The notes: a model not told the origin generated them from the sequence alone. A stretch of 64,000 nucleotides of DNA from Pyrus communis (GCF_963583255.1 NC_084817.1:12964121-13028120), one strand, 5' to 3'; shown: positions 25,344 through 38,096, counted from the first letter of the stretch. Translations and numbers: made by a program.

Positions 25344-26149
25344 GATTCCATATGCTCATAAAAGGATTCCATATGCTCATACCAATTTCAAACTCCACAT
25401 AATGAAACACATAACAATCAAGATAGAAGTCTAAGGGTTGTAATGAGGCTAAGGTATTGGCTAACAAAGAAAGGTAAGGAAAAACAAAGGTTCTTAAAGC
25501 AATAGTAAGCAAAGTAATGAAATAAACACTTAGAATTCACTTTTGATGGCAGAAACTAACTTAAACACAAGGGGAAAGTTCATGTAACACTTAGGCTCAA
25601 ATTCAAACTTTTAGACCCTTTCTTCAACAACCAATACTTGTGAGTTCATTCTCACTTATTTCTCAACTCTTTTTCTTTTCTTTTTTTTCTTTTTTTTTCA
25701 CGTTTTTTTTTTATTGTTATTTTTTTTCATAGATTTTCAATGAAAACCTTCCCCCACACTTGTTTTTTCTGCATAATGTAAGTCAAAAGGAATTCCCTTT
25801 AAGTCATGCTCCACTATTCTTTAAGAACAAGGGTGTGGAGAGTCCTATTTTAGGCTAGGTAAGGATAATGTGGCTAACAAAGAAAATAGGCTAATTATGG
25901 CTCAAAAGGGATAAACCTACAATACATATGCAAAGGGACAAGGCTTTTTGGCTCTAGTTTAACTAAACAACTTCATCTTATTGTATGTTATGCAATCAAT
26001 ATCATGCTTTGAATGAAATGGGCATGAGTTCTAGTATTTGGAACTATAATGATGAAAACGCATTCTAAGTAGCAACCAAGCAAAGAATTTTGAGATCATG
26101 CAACGACTTTAGAAAACAAGAATCCACAGATTAATAACTCTCCAAACAA
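25344..26149 (-). repeat. Athila-type 3' noncoding fragment, minus orientation
   Basis: This parallels 46670-47400 of E3 on the minus strand: the CAAACTCCACATAATG segment, the CTTCCCCCACACTTGTTTT segment, a T-rich tract near 25680-25730, and the AATAACTCTCCAAA end. It lacks both the PPT/LTR side and the pol side. It then switches abruptly to a plus-strand LTR near 26150. Confidence 0.7.
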
Positions 26150-27693
26150 AGTTTAGTTAGCTTGTTTTCTTGCATTTCATAGTTAGCTTCCATTTATTAT
26201 AGTGTTTTAAACTATTTTCGTGTGTTTGTAGGTCCTAATGGCAAAGTTGGCAAGAAAGTGCATTTTGGAGCAGTTTTGGGCTTATTATGGATGGCTTGCA
26301 TATGGAGCAAGGTGGATGGATGAAATTGAAATCAAAAGAGGCTAGGAACATGCTACAAATTTGGAGAATCAAGTTCAAGACAAAAGAAGATAAGGAAAGA
26401 GCAAGAAACATGGAACATTATCCAAACAACCATATCTTATCCAAACTTTATCCTATCTTATCCTATCCTAATTTTGTTCCACCTTAATTTCAGCTGCAAA
26501 GAGGACTTAATTCCACATTAGAACACTTAAATATATGGTTCTAGAAGACCTTATCTGATCCTAAATACATGCCGCACCCTTTATCCCTTCTAGAAGTCCA
26601 ATTTCTGCAACAAAACACATTGTTTCTAGAATCCCTACAAAGGTGGCGCCTCTCCTTCTTCTAGAAGCTCTAGAACCTGCAATCCTTTTCCCCTAGGATT
26701 GTGCAAACCTTTTCCCTTCATATTTTGGTGCACCCTAGTCTTTTTCCCAAATGATTTCTACCACACCCTAATCTGATTTATACATGCTTATGCCGCAGAA
26801 AAGACCACCATCCATTCACTCATTCAATCATTCATACATTCAGTGTTGAGGGTCGACACTTAATTTGCATGCATGAATTTGATGCTAGAGTATAAGGGAG
26901 TTTCACGTAATAGTTATTTGCTTATATTCACAAGTAGTGGAGGTTGCTAGTCACAATCGTGTTAAGTGAATCCTTGGCAGGAGTCTCATGCGTTTCATAG
27001 TGATGAATGCCTTGTCAATGTTTATGATTTTCTTAAAACTTAATGACTTTTGATATGTATCTCTATCATGCGCTTCATATAGAGAACTTGAGAAAGATAA
27101 TTTGGTTGTGATGCGTATTCATTCAATTCAATGAAATAAGGAAAATCTAATGGTTAGTTGTGCGATGCAATTAATTTGGGGTGTTGTCATTCATAGTCTA
27201 AAGGAGTAATAACTGGAAATTGGTTTATATGCATATGTCATGTGTGGAGAAGGACCCTCTAACTAGCCTTTCACCCTTTAATTCACCTTAATTTGAAGTC
27301 TTTTACGTTATTTTGCAATCTGTTAAGTTTAGGTTTAAATTCGTCCAAATAAACCCCCCTTTACATTGAGTTGTCTCCTTTAGTTAGAACTAGTTTAAAT
27401 ATGTCTCCATTGTTTATTTTGAGTCTAAGTTAGTTAAATTTCATCTAAGTATCCCCATAGAGTCAGTTTTGTGTCTATTTGATAGTATTGAGTTGTTTAG
27501 AGTCAGTTTAGCTTGTTTTGAGTCTGTTTGGTCTAGTTTAGTGTTTTTAGAGTCTAGTTTGTGTTTTTAAGTTTAGTTAAGTCTAGATTAGCATCCCTAG
27601 TTAATCCCCAGCCTAGAACAATCCCTACTTACATATACACTACAATTGTCACAAATAGGGTTTAATTTGTGTGTGAAGTTAATTTTCACATCA
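26150..27693 (+). repeat. Partial Athila-family LTR, plus orientation
   Basis: It begins about 25 bp inside the LTR (GTTAGCTTGTTTTCTTGCAT) and ends TTTTCACATCA at 27693. The second half carries the family tract (GTAGTGGAGGTTGCTAGTCA near 26935; AGAACAATCCCTACTTACAT near 27615). It has the variant segment with GTGTTGAGGGTCGACACTTA (26842-26861) that also occurs in the first half of the solo LTR at 38097-40989. It is an older, diverged subfamily. The open frame at 26287-26487 is not a gene. Confidence 0.7.
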
Positions 27694-27759
27694 AATAGAA
27701 ACGAACTAAGTAAATGCAAGGAAATAGGCTAACAAAGTTGCATAAATATGCTCCTATCA
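27694..27759 (-). repeat. 66-bp start of an Athila-family LTR, inverted
   Basis: The reverse complement begins TGATAGGAGCATATTTATGC, the family LTR start. It abuts the end of the plus-strand LTR at 27693 in opposite orientation, a scar of rearrangement. Confidence 0.65.
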
Positions 27760-28466
27760 ATCACCCTAGCAAACGAAACTAGTTACTAACAACCATAAAA
27801 CAACATATTATTAAGAATATGGATAGAAAACACCTTGAAAATAAACTTGAATCGTTAAAAGCTCTCCAAAGCCAAAGTATTGCGTTCTCCCCCCAATGGC
27901 TAAAAAGTCTTATTTATACTACTAGAAAATAAAACCCTAGCTTGAAAAGGTCTTAGAATAAAACTAGGAAACATAATTAAATGATAAAACAGAAAATAAA
28001 AGGTTTCCTATTTGAACTGGAATTCGAAGTTCTCAGAAAATTAGTCTTTTGACCGACCAAATCAACTCATATTTGGTCCCAAAAGGTCTCTTTTAAAATC
28101 TGAAGACGTTCCCTACAAATTCTTATAAGGAATATTCCTCAAAATATACCATCTTGACCTCCACAATACCCAAAATGTCCAGAAACATCAATCTGGGAAA
28201 GCTACGCGCTGGGCCTTCATTTCATCGCCACGGTCAAACGGCTTGGTAGAAAAATCTAGAATTTTGATACAATTATCTTGAAAGGAACACAAAAACCGTC
28301 CAATTGGAATCACTCCAAAATTCATCTATTTGAATACTTTTTGCTCCAGAGGAAGTCAAATGTCCTACATTGAAAATACATAACAAAGTATCAAAATTCT
28401 ACCAAAATAACCAATAAATTAATACTAAGATTAAGGTAAAATATATGGTATAATATCACCTCATCA
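27760..28466 (-). repeat. Unidentified LTR-like segment, minus orientation
   Basis: The minus strand starts TGATGAGGTGATATTATACC (from 28466) and has a TATAAATAAG box near 27910-27925 and a T/A-rich body, consistent with an LTR of another family. I could not find a partner LTR or a target duplication, and no coding region is present. Confidence 0.45.
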
Positions 28467-28905
28467 AGAAGGTTTGCGCAGGACAATTTGTGTGTTGAAT
28501 TAGAGGGGCCTTGAATGACGCACTCCCTTCTCTATTAATAGTAGCAAACCCCCTCATAGCCGAGCTAGAATCATACTCGGATTACAACTCCTCAACTTAA
28601 TCTAATTAGGTCTCAGCCAATCCTAACTTTAATAGGACTCTGAACCAAGCTCTTTAATAAACCAGATTCACCCCTTAATTCTCAGCATCCTCAGCCTTAG
28701 CCTTAAGACTCCTTGTTGCACTAGGTTTCGAGTACCTTACCTTATCTAAACCAATCCCTTTCGCAATATGATTCCCTGACTAGACGGCCCATGATGATTG
28801 GATGACCCATAACAGGATTCTAAATGGTTACTGGGCCGAAAGTTACTCTAAACTCGGCCCAAATTATCATTTTGGGCCCATACACACCGTACACTGTAGG
28901 TCATC
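28467..28905 (-). repeat. Second fragment of the LTR family seen at 11387-12376
   Basis: AGGTTTGCGCAGGACAATTTG is close to 12126-12146. The segment ends with CTCGGCCCAAATTATCATTTTGGGCCC, like the 23190-23210 region. It is therefore a diverged partial LTR of the same family. Confidence 0.6.
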
Positions 28906-29594
28906 GTGCCCAGATATTACTTTAAAAAGATCCCACGACCGTTGAAATGAATGTGAAAATATATGTTTGCTTGTTTTACAACTACGAGGCCATGGAGTTG
29001 AACACTTTGTAGCTTCAAGGGCTGCTAATGTTCATTTAGACGATGCAGTTGACTAAACAACTTCCGTTAACTGAATCATCACAGCATCATTTTTCAACTC
29101 TGTTCTTTATACTTGCAGAACTGTCATTATGTTAGAAAGTTACAGAGGCAGACATCTATTCACATTTCTGTGATGCAACTCCTAGTATAAAGAGACAACT
29201 TGGTTCTCCAATCCCAACTAGAACTGCACACCCTAGAAAAGTGAAGTGAACATAGACTTATCGAGAATATGGTTAGTATTTTATCTTACTTGTTTAGAAA
29301 CAGACCATCGAGCTGATAACGTTCGTCAGGATACAGACAAACAAAAGAATTGCAGGAAATGCAAGAACTATAGAAGAAGAAATGTAGAAAGAGAATCGAG
29401 AGAATATAGACTTTGGTATTTTCTTAGAGATGGAAAAGATGATTACAATATGGTTCAATACAAGCTATGTAGTAGCTGAGAAAAGCTTAACAACGTAACT
29501 AACTATTACACCTGATGTGGCATTCCTAACTAACATTGGTGATGTGTCAAATGATGTGGCACTAGCCATATATATTCAACATCTCCCCTCAATC
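28906..29594. repeat. Probable copia 3' LTR region, no gene
   Basis: There is no coding region I can support. Read on the minus strand from 29582, the sequence starts TGTTGAATATATATGGCTAG. It contains a segment that recurs at 31196-31290 (TTGGTGATGTGTCAAATGAT core), so it probably is the 3' LTR of the copia remnant to its right. The open frame at 29246-29479 is low in complexity and unsupported. Confidence 0.4.
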
Positions 29595-31049
29595 TCAGCT
29601 GGGATTCTGCAACTTGAGATTGTAACAATATTTGACAAAAGAGGGAATGTCAAGCCCTTTAGTTAAAACATCTGCAATCTGTTCTTCAGTTGGAATGTAT
29701 AAAACCTCCAAATCACCTTGTTGCACTCTCTCCCTAACAAAATGATAATTTGTGTCTATATGTTTTATCCTGGAGTGAAACACCGGACTTGCACTTAATG
29801 CAATAGCAGACATATTATCACAATGTATTATTGGTGGAGTGGATAAAAACACACCCAAATCCTTCAATATGTTTCTTACCCAAGCTATATCAATTGCAGT
29901 ATGTGCTAAGGCTTTATATTCTGCCTTAGTGGAACTTCTTGACACTAAATTTTGTTTCTTAGACTGCCATGAAATGGGGTTATTTCCTAAATAAACCACA
30001 TAACCAGTGATTGATCTTCGAGTATTAAATTTGCAACCCAATCAGAATCTGAAAATGCATTAAGTTGTGTAACTGTGTTTACAAGAAAAGCAATACCAGT
30101 GTTTATAGTTCATTGAAGATATTTGATAATCATTTTGACAACTCCAAAATGTATATCAGTTGGTAAATTCATGAATTGACACATTGTATTGACTGTAAAG
30201 GCAATATCTGGCCTAGTAAAGGTCAAATACTGCAACGAGCCAACAATGCCTCGGTAAGTAGTTGGATCTGTCAAAAACTGTCCTTTTGTATGGAGCATTT
30301 GATGATGAGGTTTACAAGGATTGTTTGCAAGTTTACATGAGTCCATTCCTGCTTTGTGAACCAAATCTTTGATGTATTTGGACTGATTGACAAAGATATC
30401 TCAATTCTCCTTATATTGGACCTGTAAACTCGAAAAATAGGTAAGCTACCCCATGTCTTTTCATTCAAATACCTTAGAGAGTTCTTGAACCACCTTTTGT
30501 ATCTTCACAGAGTTGGAACCAGTTAACATTATATCATCAACATATAATAACAGTATGATGATATCTGATTCATCTCTCTTCACAAAGAGATTTGTATTTA
30601 TAATTGATGTATGAAACCCCAAAACTGCTAAATAGCTTGTGAATTTTGAATTCCGAGCCCTTGAAGTCTATTTCAGTCCATATAGTGACTTTATCAATTT
30701 ACACACGTGAGAAGGATGAGAAGAATCACCAAACCCTTGTGGTTGCTTCATGTAAACCTCTTCCTATAAATCTCCATGTGAAAATGCATTCTTAATGTCA
30801 AATCGTCTAAGATTCCAGTGATTAATGGTAGCTAAGGCTAGAATTATCCTCACAGTGGTATGCCTTAAACAGGAGTAAAAGTATCAAAAAATCAATCCCA
30901 CTTTCTTGAGAGAAACCCTGAGTTACAAGCCTTGCTTTATATCTTGAAGCACTACCATTTGGATTTTTCTTCACTTTGTACACCCATTTGCTTCCTACAA
31001 TTGCTCTATTTTCAAAGGTGGAACCAATACCCAAGTTCCTTGAGCTCAA
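29595..31049 (-). pseudogene. Ty1/copia pol remnant: RT and RNase H
   Basis: 29595-30041 encodes a copia RNase H C-terminus: RRSITGYVVYLG, SWQSKKQ, SRSSTKAEYKALA, HIDTNYHFVRERV and EQIADVLTKGL are all recognisable. 30110-30364 and 30822-31049 encode RT pieces (SLQYLTFTRPDIAF; SKWVYKVKKNPNG; RYKARLVTQGFSQESGIDF). Stops and frameshifts separate them. Sequence between 30480 and 30800 still translates in pieces as copia RT. Order on the minus strand (RT then RNase H) is normal for copia. PR and integrase are missing, so it is inactive. Confidence 0.85.
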
Positions 31050-31195
31050 AGTGAATCATAGTACTCCTGTTGCATTATTGTTTGCCACTGTGGTATGGAT
31101 GCTGCTTTTTAAAATGTAACAGGTTCTGATGCATCAATTATCTCATATATGAATGAATACCCTCTAATGAAAGTTTATTCTTCAGTGATTTGAAG

Positions 31196-31290
31196 TGAAT
31201 GTAGCTAACTTTTAGCAACCTAACTAATTATTACAGTTGATGTGGCATTCCTAACTATCATTGGTGATGTGTCAAATGATGTGGTAGTAG
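31196..31290 (-). repeat. Copy of copia LTR segment inside the remnant
   Basis: About 95 bp closely resembles 29483-29577, with shared GATGTGGCATTCCTAACTA and ATTGGTGATGTGTCAAATGA blocks. It lies between the gag and RT remnants, where protease and integrase should be. Confidence 0.6.
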
Positions 31291-32340
31291 CCACCAGATT
31301 TGACAAACCAAACAACCACCAAAAGATTGAGAATTATTAGCCCTATGAAAACAATTAGGTGTTGTATGACCTATTCTAGAGCAAATTTGGCATTGACGAG
31401 ACACAACACTCTTGTATTTGGTATTCCCATTCCAAGTATTTCCTTGTTTATTTCCATTTCCAGAAAAATAATTCTGAGATCCTCCATTTTGAACACCTTT
31501 TCCATTGTTTTCAAAGTTGAATATGATTTGTAGTTATTGTTTCCTCTATTATATCCACCAGAGAACCTTATATTATTGTTAAAACTGTACCTTCTGTTGT
31601 TTCCACCATTGTAATTATTTCCTCTTGAGATCTCTATGTGTTGGAACTCTCCAATTGTTTATCGCCTTGAACACCTCCCTACGATCCTTGTGAGTTTGAA
31701 TTATTCCCCTGAACATACATAGCTAACATTGAATTCGACAGAGTTGTGATCCTGGACTAAATACTCCTTTCAGCACCTAGAAGTTGAACTCTAAAATCCT
31801 TCATTGAAATTGGGGTTTCTATGGCTAAGATCACTGTTTTAATCATCTCAAATTTTATAGGTAACCCAGATAAAGCTGCAATCACTAAATCATTTTTGGT
31901 TATTTTCTCTCTTACATCAACCAATTGATCTTCAATACCCTTTAGCTTGAGCAAGTACTTATCAACAGAGTCAACTTATTTCTGTGCAGTATAAAACTCA
32001 GCCTTGAGTTGATTGACTCTGACAACTGAGACAGATGCATATCTTTCTTGTGAACACTTCTAAGCTTCTTGAAAAGTCTGACAGCCAATGACATAATCCA
32101 TAGCATCATCACAAAATGTAGCTATAAGAAAGCTTAATAAAGACACCCAATCTTTATATGTCGTGGTTACTTCTTTAGTCACTCCAATCTCAGTATTGAT
32201 GACATACTTTTCAGTAACGATATTTTAATCACAAGAGCTTCAATAAAAATGGCTTCTCCAAATTGTTCCTGAAAGCGTGTTCAACAACTCCATTTCCTTG
32301 TACTCAAACTCATTGGTGATTTGCTAGAGATGAATGGTCT
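31291..32340 (-). pseudogene. Ty1/copia gag remnant
   Basis: The minus strand encodes a copia-type gag end: 31757-31954 (KYLLKLKGIEDQLVDV region, ALSGLPIKFEMIKT) and a CX2CX4HX4C zinc knuckle (CQIC...GHTTPNC) near 31340-31400. Upstream pieces to about 32340 are interrupted by stops. The 5' end is cut by the solo LTR at 32346. Confidence 0.7.
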
Positions 32341-32345
32341 CATTG

Positions 32346-34693
32346 TGATGCGTGATTGATACGCACACAAATTAAACCCTCTTTTCGTCAAATTGTAGTA
32401 TATGTATAAGTAGGGATCGTTCTGGACCGGGGATTAGGAGGGATTGTTAATCACTTGGATTTGACTCAAAAACGTAAAAACACAATATAAAACACTATAC
32501 TAGACTCAAAGAATGCGAAACTAAATTTTAAAACACTAAAACAAACCAAAAGACTCAAACATCACCCAAAACACTCAAAACTGCCTTAAAATCACTTTCT
32601 GGGCAGTTTTGAGCACTTTGGTGAATTTGGACGAAATTGGGAAACAAAATGAATCAAAACTCTTAAAAACACAAACTAAGACACTTTCTAACTAAACTAA
32701 CACTTTAAAATAAATGGGGGATTGGTTTTGACGAAATTTAAACTAAAGCACAGATTGTAAATTAAAGGCAAAACGTAAATATGAATGTGATGGAATTGAA
32801 TGAATGGATGCTAGCCAAGGGGTTCATCTCCACACATGTTACACTTGCATAATAAAACGATTTCCAATTGCATTTCAATAAATTATGAAACTCATCACCC
32901 CGGGTTAATTAGGTCCGCTTAAATTAACCGTCAAGTTTTCCTTAAGTTAATGAATTGGATGATTGCATACGACAACCCAAAGCATTCCCCACAAGTTCCC
33001 TACATGAATTGCATAATAGAGATACAAGCAAGAATCATTAAGTTCTTTGAAAACTATAAGTGTTGACGAGGCATTCGTTACTATGATTGCATGAAACTTA
33101 TGCCAAGAATTTATTTAACGCGATTGTTTATAAGCAACCTCCACTACTTGTGAATATAAGTTCATAACTATTAGGTGAAACTCACTTATATTCTAGCGTC
33201 ATATTCATGCATGAAAATTAAGCGTGCACTCTCAATAAACATACATAAATAGGTTATCAATAAAACAGTTAAACAAATTGAATTCACAACTTATGAAACG
33301 TAATTAGAAGTAATCAAATCAAAATGCAAGCATAAACATATATTTCAAATTACCCCCTAGCCAAGGGGGTTTTAGTTCCTCATGGTACAAAACAACGAGA
33401 ATCAAAGAAACACCTAAACATTCCAACAACTCAAACTTGAATTGTATGAACGTTTAGGCACTCTTCTCTTCCATTCCTCATACGTACAAAACAAAGAGTA
33501 TTGAAATTAAACATTGAGATCAAAGAAACACCTAAACATTCCAACAACTCAAACTTGAATTGTATGAACGTTTAGGCACTCTTCTCTTCCTCTTCGTTGT
33601 AACACAAGGTCTAAGGATAGTTTGATGGTGTGAATGGTTTGGGTAGTGGTGAAAATGGAAGGATGGTGTTTGGATTAATAGGGAAACTCACGGCACAAAG
33701 GGGGAAGTGTTTGTGGTATGTACAATGGATGAATTTCTGAAATGGAAGTGTGGGATGAATTGAGGTGTGAATGAGTGTGAATGAATGTTGTGTGAAGTGT
33801 GTATGGTTTTTATAGGGAGATGAATGGATGGGAGAGGGAACATGACAGCTAGGTTAAGTGAATGCATGTGCAAAACAGCTAGGATGGCTGAAATTGTAAG
33901 GGAAATGCATGTGCAATGTTGGAAATCTGATGGGAGAAAGGTGGATGCATGTATTGGCTGATTTAAAGAATGTGAGGGAATGATGAAAGGGGAAACATGA
34001 CAGCTAGGATGAATGCATGTGGAGTGCATGTGCAATGTTTTAAAGGATGGAATGCATGTAAATATGCTAGAAATCTGATGGGAATGAATGATTAAATGTG
34101 AATGGCTGATTAGAATCTAGGGTGCATGTGGGTTAGAAATGCATGTGGGTGAATGTTTGAATGATTAAAGGGGAAACATGACAGCTAGGTTGGTTGGTGG
34201 CTGCCATGGAGGTGTGGAATGATGGATTTGCACAAGGGGAATGCATGTGCACGGTTTTGGTGTGGAGAAATGATTATGGATGCATGTGTTGAATGATTTC
34301 TTGGTGAGGGATGTGGAGTGGCTGGAATGATGAAAGAATAAAGGGTGCATGTGGGTTAATTAATTAAAGGGAGTGCATGTGCAATGTTGTTGTTGGTGCA
34401 ATGATGGAGGAACAAGTGCATGTGGCTGAAATGTGGAAGGTGTGTGGCTACTTCAAGTAGGAATCCTTGTGACATCAACTCTTCAATTTCGTCCATTCCT
34501 TTTGCTCCAAGTATAAGTTATCCCTTCCAATTCCAATTTTGCTCCAAAATGCTCCAAAATGCATCTTTTTGCTTCCTTAGCCACATGAACCTAAAAACAC
34601 ACGAAAATGGCTTAAACGCCAAAAACAACTATGAATTAACAATATAAATGCACGAAAACAAGCTAAGTAAGTCGCCTAAATATGCTCCTATCA
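32346..34693 (-). mobile_element. Solo LTR of Athila family, 2348 bp, TSD CATTG
   Basis: A complete LTR (minus strand TGATAGGAGC ... CGCATCA) is flanked by perfect CATTG target copies at 32341-32345 and 34694-34698, so it is a solo LTR left by LTR-LTR recombination. Its TATA box (TATAAAAA on the minus strand) lies at about 33807-33814. The U3 (33840-34440) is packed with CATGCA motifs. A unit of about 110 bp with AACGTTTAGGCACTC is tandemly doubled at 33400-33590, the same duplication as in the LTR at 1700-3942. It interrupts the copia gag remnant. Confidence 0.9.
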
Positions 34694-34698
34694 CATTG

Positions 34699-36186
34699 GC
34701 ATAAAAGATGAGTTCTTGATCCTTGGCGGAGTTATAAGAAAAAAAGGTTTGAGTTGACACGTTCAAGATCCTGAATCTTCAACTGGTTAACACAAATAAC
34801 ATTAGTGCATCTTCCAGCAGCACCTTAGACACAGCAAGCTTGAACTTTAAATCTTCAACTTCCTGGATAACTTTTTCCAACTGCACAGAAGTGGGGGCAT
34901 AAAATTCGACCCATTAAACTGACAAGCTCAAACTTCAATATTTCAATCTTTTTTTGCTACTGAGTGAGCTTTGACCGCCATCACCTCCTTAGCCTATTTC
35001 TCAGTATAATTGCATCCTGGATAATAGGCATAGCCTCAACAGCCAAAATCAAAGTCTTCTGCATGGTGACAAAAAGGGAAACTCTTCTTCTATTTGGCAG
35101 GATACTTCGTGAATGAACTGAAATGCCTACTTTCCCAACACTCTCGACAAACTTGGTGCAAACATAAGGTCCTCGAGTAGGTCAGCCTTAAGAAGCTCTT
35201 TGGATTTTTTACAACTTCCCTCAAAAACAGTTTCCTCCCTTCCAGCAGATGGAACATGCGTAACAACATAAGGAGAAACAGGCCTAGACGCCTCTTTAAC
35301 AAATGAATCCACATTTCCCCTCATCATACAGGTAACCTCTTGGAAGTTGAACCAGGCTTAACTCCATATGGACATTCCAACATAAACCAGACGATGGGGC
35401 CAGCACAAAACTTCTACGCTAGGTGATCTTCTCAGCTTATGTTTTAGCCTTCTTTGGGATAGTAGGTTGCGCATGTGCAAAATCAATAGCCTCATTGTTT
35501 CCTTTGGGAGAGGATAGAACGATGGCAAACTTTTAAGCAGTGGAAGCCGGCTTTTGAGTAGGCGACGAATACTTTTTCTTTTTGTCGTCATTGGCAGTCA
35601 GCATAACAGAGGGGCAAACCCTTGATCGATGGTGGGCATATCAAACAAGCAAGCACTTGATCCTTTTAACTGAGCATCTTACCTTTCTCCAGGCAAAGAT
35701 AACTGAACGGCCAGCACCACTGACGATAGTCAACATAAATGCCTAGGGTGACATACACTTTCTTCATGTCTGACACAGTTTTTTGGGCTTAAGCCAGATT
35801 TCAAATCTGCACAAAGAAAGGAAGATATTCAATAACTTGAGGTCTAGAATAGCTTAATGAAAATACAAAGCAGGCGAAGAACGAACTAGTTAACTTACCA
35901 TCAATAAAGGCAATTGGGATGCATAACTTAGGCAAATAGTTGGATTCCCACTCTCTAAAAGTCTCTAAGGTGTCCTTAGCCCAGTCATGATCTCATTTTC
36001 TCAAAAGATGGAAAAGCTTATGGCGGGTTCTCAGCTGCTTTACCCTATCAATATGGCAATATATAAGAAGTGCCAGAACTCGTTGGTGGTTAAAAGCCCT
36101 TCCAGTGTGTAAAGGCCCCCTTTGCAATAAGCAATTCAATCCCATCAAGTGAATAGTAACCATGTTTAATGAACAGTAATTGCCTA
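34699..36186 (-). pseudogene. Decayed transposon ORF with coiled-coil end, copy 1
   Basis: Minus-strand pieces (35090-35327, 35358-35591, 35993-36226) parallel those at 42367-43224. The shared features are a VVTHVP/VVIPVP linker and an SRVLGK/LRVLGK end, followed downstream (34740-34990) by a segment that in copy 2 encodes a charged, heptad-like coiled coil. It is frameshifted throughout. The architecture (basic N-terminal part, Ser/Pro-rich linker, C-terminal coiled coil) suits a plant transposon-encoded protein, but I do not recognise the family. Confidence 0.5.
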
Positions 36187-36830
36187 TTGTGTAATAACCT
36201 GTCCTTAATTCTACGGTTTTTATCATTTTAAAGGTGTAAGTTGACCAAAATACCCCTAGAGGTGAAATATTTTTTTACTTTGGTTGACTTTTGTGTCGTA
36301 AAATGTTTAATCTATTCTAGTAGCATATTCTTGTAGTACTTATCGTTATGAACATGTAAGCACAAGCAAAATTGAATTTGGAGCTATAACGAGGATTTTA
36401 CGAAACTCAGAATGTCTATGACATTTCGGTAATTTCACATTCGGGAGATTTTTTTTTTTTTTTCCTTATTGGCCTTAAATTGTAAGCCAATGAGGCCCAC
36501 AACCTTTCTCTCTCCCATCTCCCTCATCTCTCCCATTCTTTTCTCACCCTCACTTCTCTCTTTTCTCCCCCTCTCTCTCTTTCTACCTTTCTCCCGATGT
36601 ACACAAGGTGCACAAATTTCAAACCACCATCATCCAAACCAAGGACACCACGAGTTTCATTTCGTCCTCACGAGCCCAAAACACCCAACCTCACCTTGAA
36701 CTTTCTTCCGGATCGTCAAGATTGATTTTTACGCCATTTCCCGGCCAATCCACGCAAGTTAGCCGTCGAGAAAGGTACCATTTTCTTCATCTCATCAAAG
36801 GTATGATTTTTGTGTTTGAATGACCCAATT
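36187..36830 (+). repeat. LTR-like fragment starting TGTAATAACC
   Basis: TGTAATAACCTGTCCTTAAT at 36187 looks like an LTR start, followed by an AT-rich U3-like part, a poly-T run (36450-36465) and a CT-rich transcribed leader with CTCTCTCTCTTTCTACC. The frames at 36469-36699 and 36608-36823 are by-products of this leader. It may belong to a chromovirus-type element; no partner LTR was seen. Confidence 0.35.
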
Positions 36831-37725
36831 TCGTTGAGTATCGAAGAAGTTATGCCATTTGAACTTTCCCTCGTCTCTTGCATGCCTCCTTTGCACCACG
36901 TCCGCTTTTTCCGAATTCCAAAAATATTTAGAATCTGGAGACATTGTTTCTATGGGCGTCTTCATAATTTCACAATCTTGTTGAGCCCTCGTTTCTTCTC
37001 TAAGCATCTCCCTTTCTTGCCTAAATAGCTCTATTTCTCTTTCATTAGTGTGAAATAATCTCTGAGTAGCCCCAACTTTTGCCTAATCTTTAGCTTTATC
37101 AGCCTTAAATTTAGGTACTTCCTACGCCAAAGTCAATTCACCTTGGGGAACAAGTTCCTCCATACATTTTGCATAATCATTCCTAGAAGAACTACCTTTT
37201 TGCTTTGAAGCCTTCTTACCTTGAGGCCTGAGTGAATGACAGGTTGGCACCAACACTTCTTTAGGGCTCACTCCTTGCACTTGTTCTATGTCGCCTTCAT
37301 TAGCATGCGAGTCGTGATCTGGCATAGAGTGCACATGGGTGCTGTTCATGACAACTTCTGGATCGACTAGCGCAATTTTGTATTTGGGGCAATCTTTGAT
37401 AATATTCTAACATTCCCACTTGTTGAATGAGTTTTTGTTTGTTTTTGGCATTGTACCAAGCTTGTGCTTGAAGTTTCTGCAAAATGCAGGAAAAGAAAAA
37501 ATTATAATAGAAGTAGTTCATGTCAATATGGGTATAATACAAACAAATAAATAATATATTGTCTACCTGATCCACTAAATTTTTGCCACCTAAGAGTATT
37601 AATCCTAGCTTGAGCCACGGCATCTCTCCAACAAGTATGCGATTGGTTGAGTATTCTCCAATGACTTGTGAGAGATTGTTTCGTTCCTTTGCCACCAAGC
37701 TTCTCGCAAAACATGGAATGAACAC
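36831..37725 (-). pseudogene. NAM-associated-domain-like gene remnant
   Basis: Minus strand. 37523-37714 reads GGKGTKQSLTSHWRILNQ..CWRDAVAQAR, then after an AT-rich probable intron (about 37480-37570) LQAQAWYNAKNKQKL, then LRPQGKKASKQK (37200-37240), MEELVPQGELTLA (37122-37170), and a charged EREIELFRQEREMLREETRA stretch ending SPDSKYFWNSEKADVV. This order matches the plant no-apical-meristem-associated C-terminal domain proteins, many of which are the accessory ORF of PIF/Harbinger-like transposons. Stops and a missing N-terminus make it a remnant. Confidence 0.55.
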
Positions 37726-38091
37726 TCTAACACAATTCTCGTAATCGGATCATGAGTAGTTTGAACCTAGCTAGAACACAATGTAACATCTTCAATCATC
37801 AACTAATTCGCAACTGCATCATTAGCCCTTTTTTTTTTTTTGGCAAGCAAAAGTATATGAAAATTTTGAGAGAAAGATTGGTGGAGAGTATTTAAAAATA
37901 ATTAAAATAAACACACGACACAAGAAAACCTAAGGTTATGAATCCACCAACAACAATCCTATTTACTTTTCGTAGAGCCAACTACTATCAAATTACCATG
38001 CCAATGTTAAAGGTTGTTCTTTCTAAGGTATGAATCAATCCGTGGTCATGCATCAACTCTTGTATCTCTACATGATAATTCTATCCTACTG
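37726..38091. other. AT-rich sequence without a gene, left flank of solo LTR
   Basis: It includes a poly-T run (37830-37841). From about 37850 it is probably the far end of the LTR-like sequence that resumes at 40995, because the solo LTR between them has a perfect target duplication. Confidence 0.4.
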
Positions 38092-38096
38092 GTTAG

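Noticed and set aside
29246..29479. 77-codon frame rich in Arg/Lys/Asp
   Set aside because: No similarity recognised, in an LTR-like region, no promoter or splice context.
36469..36823. Two overlapping plus-strand frames
   Set aside because: Pyrimidine-rich LTR leader sequence gives Ser/Leu/Pro-rich chance frames.
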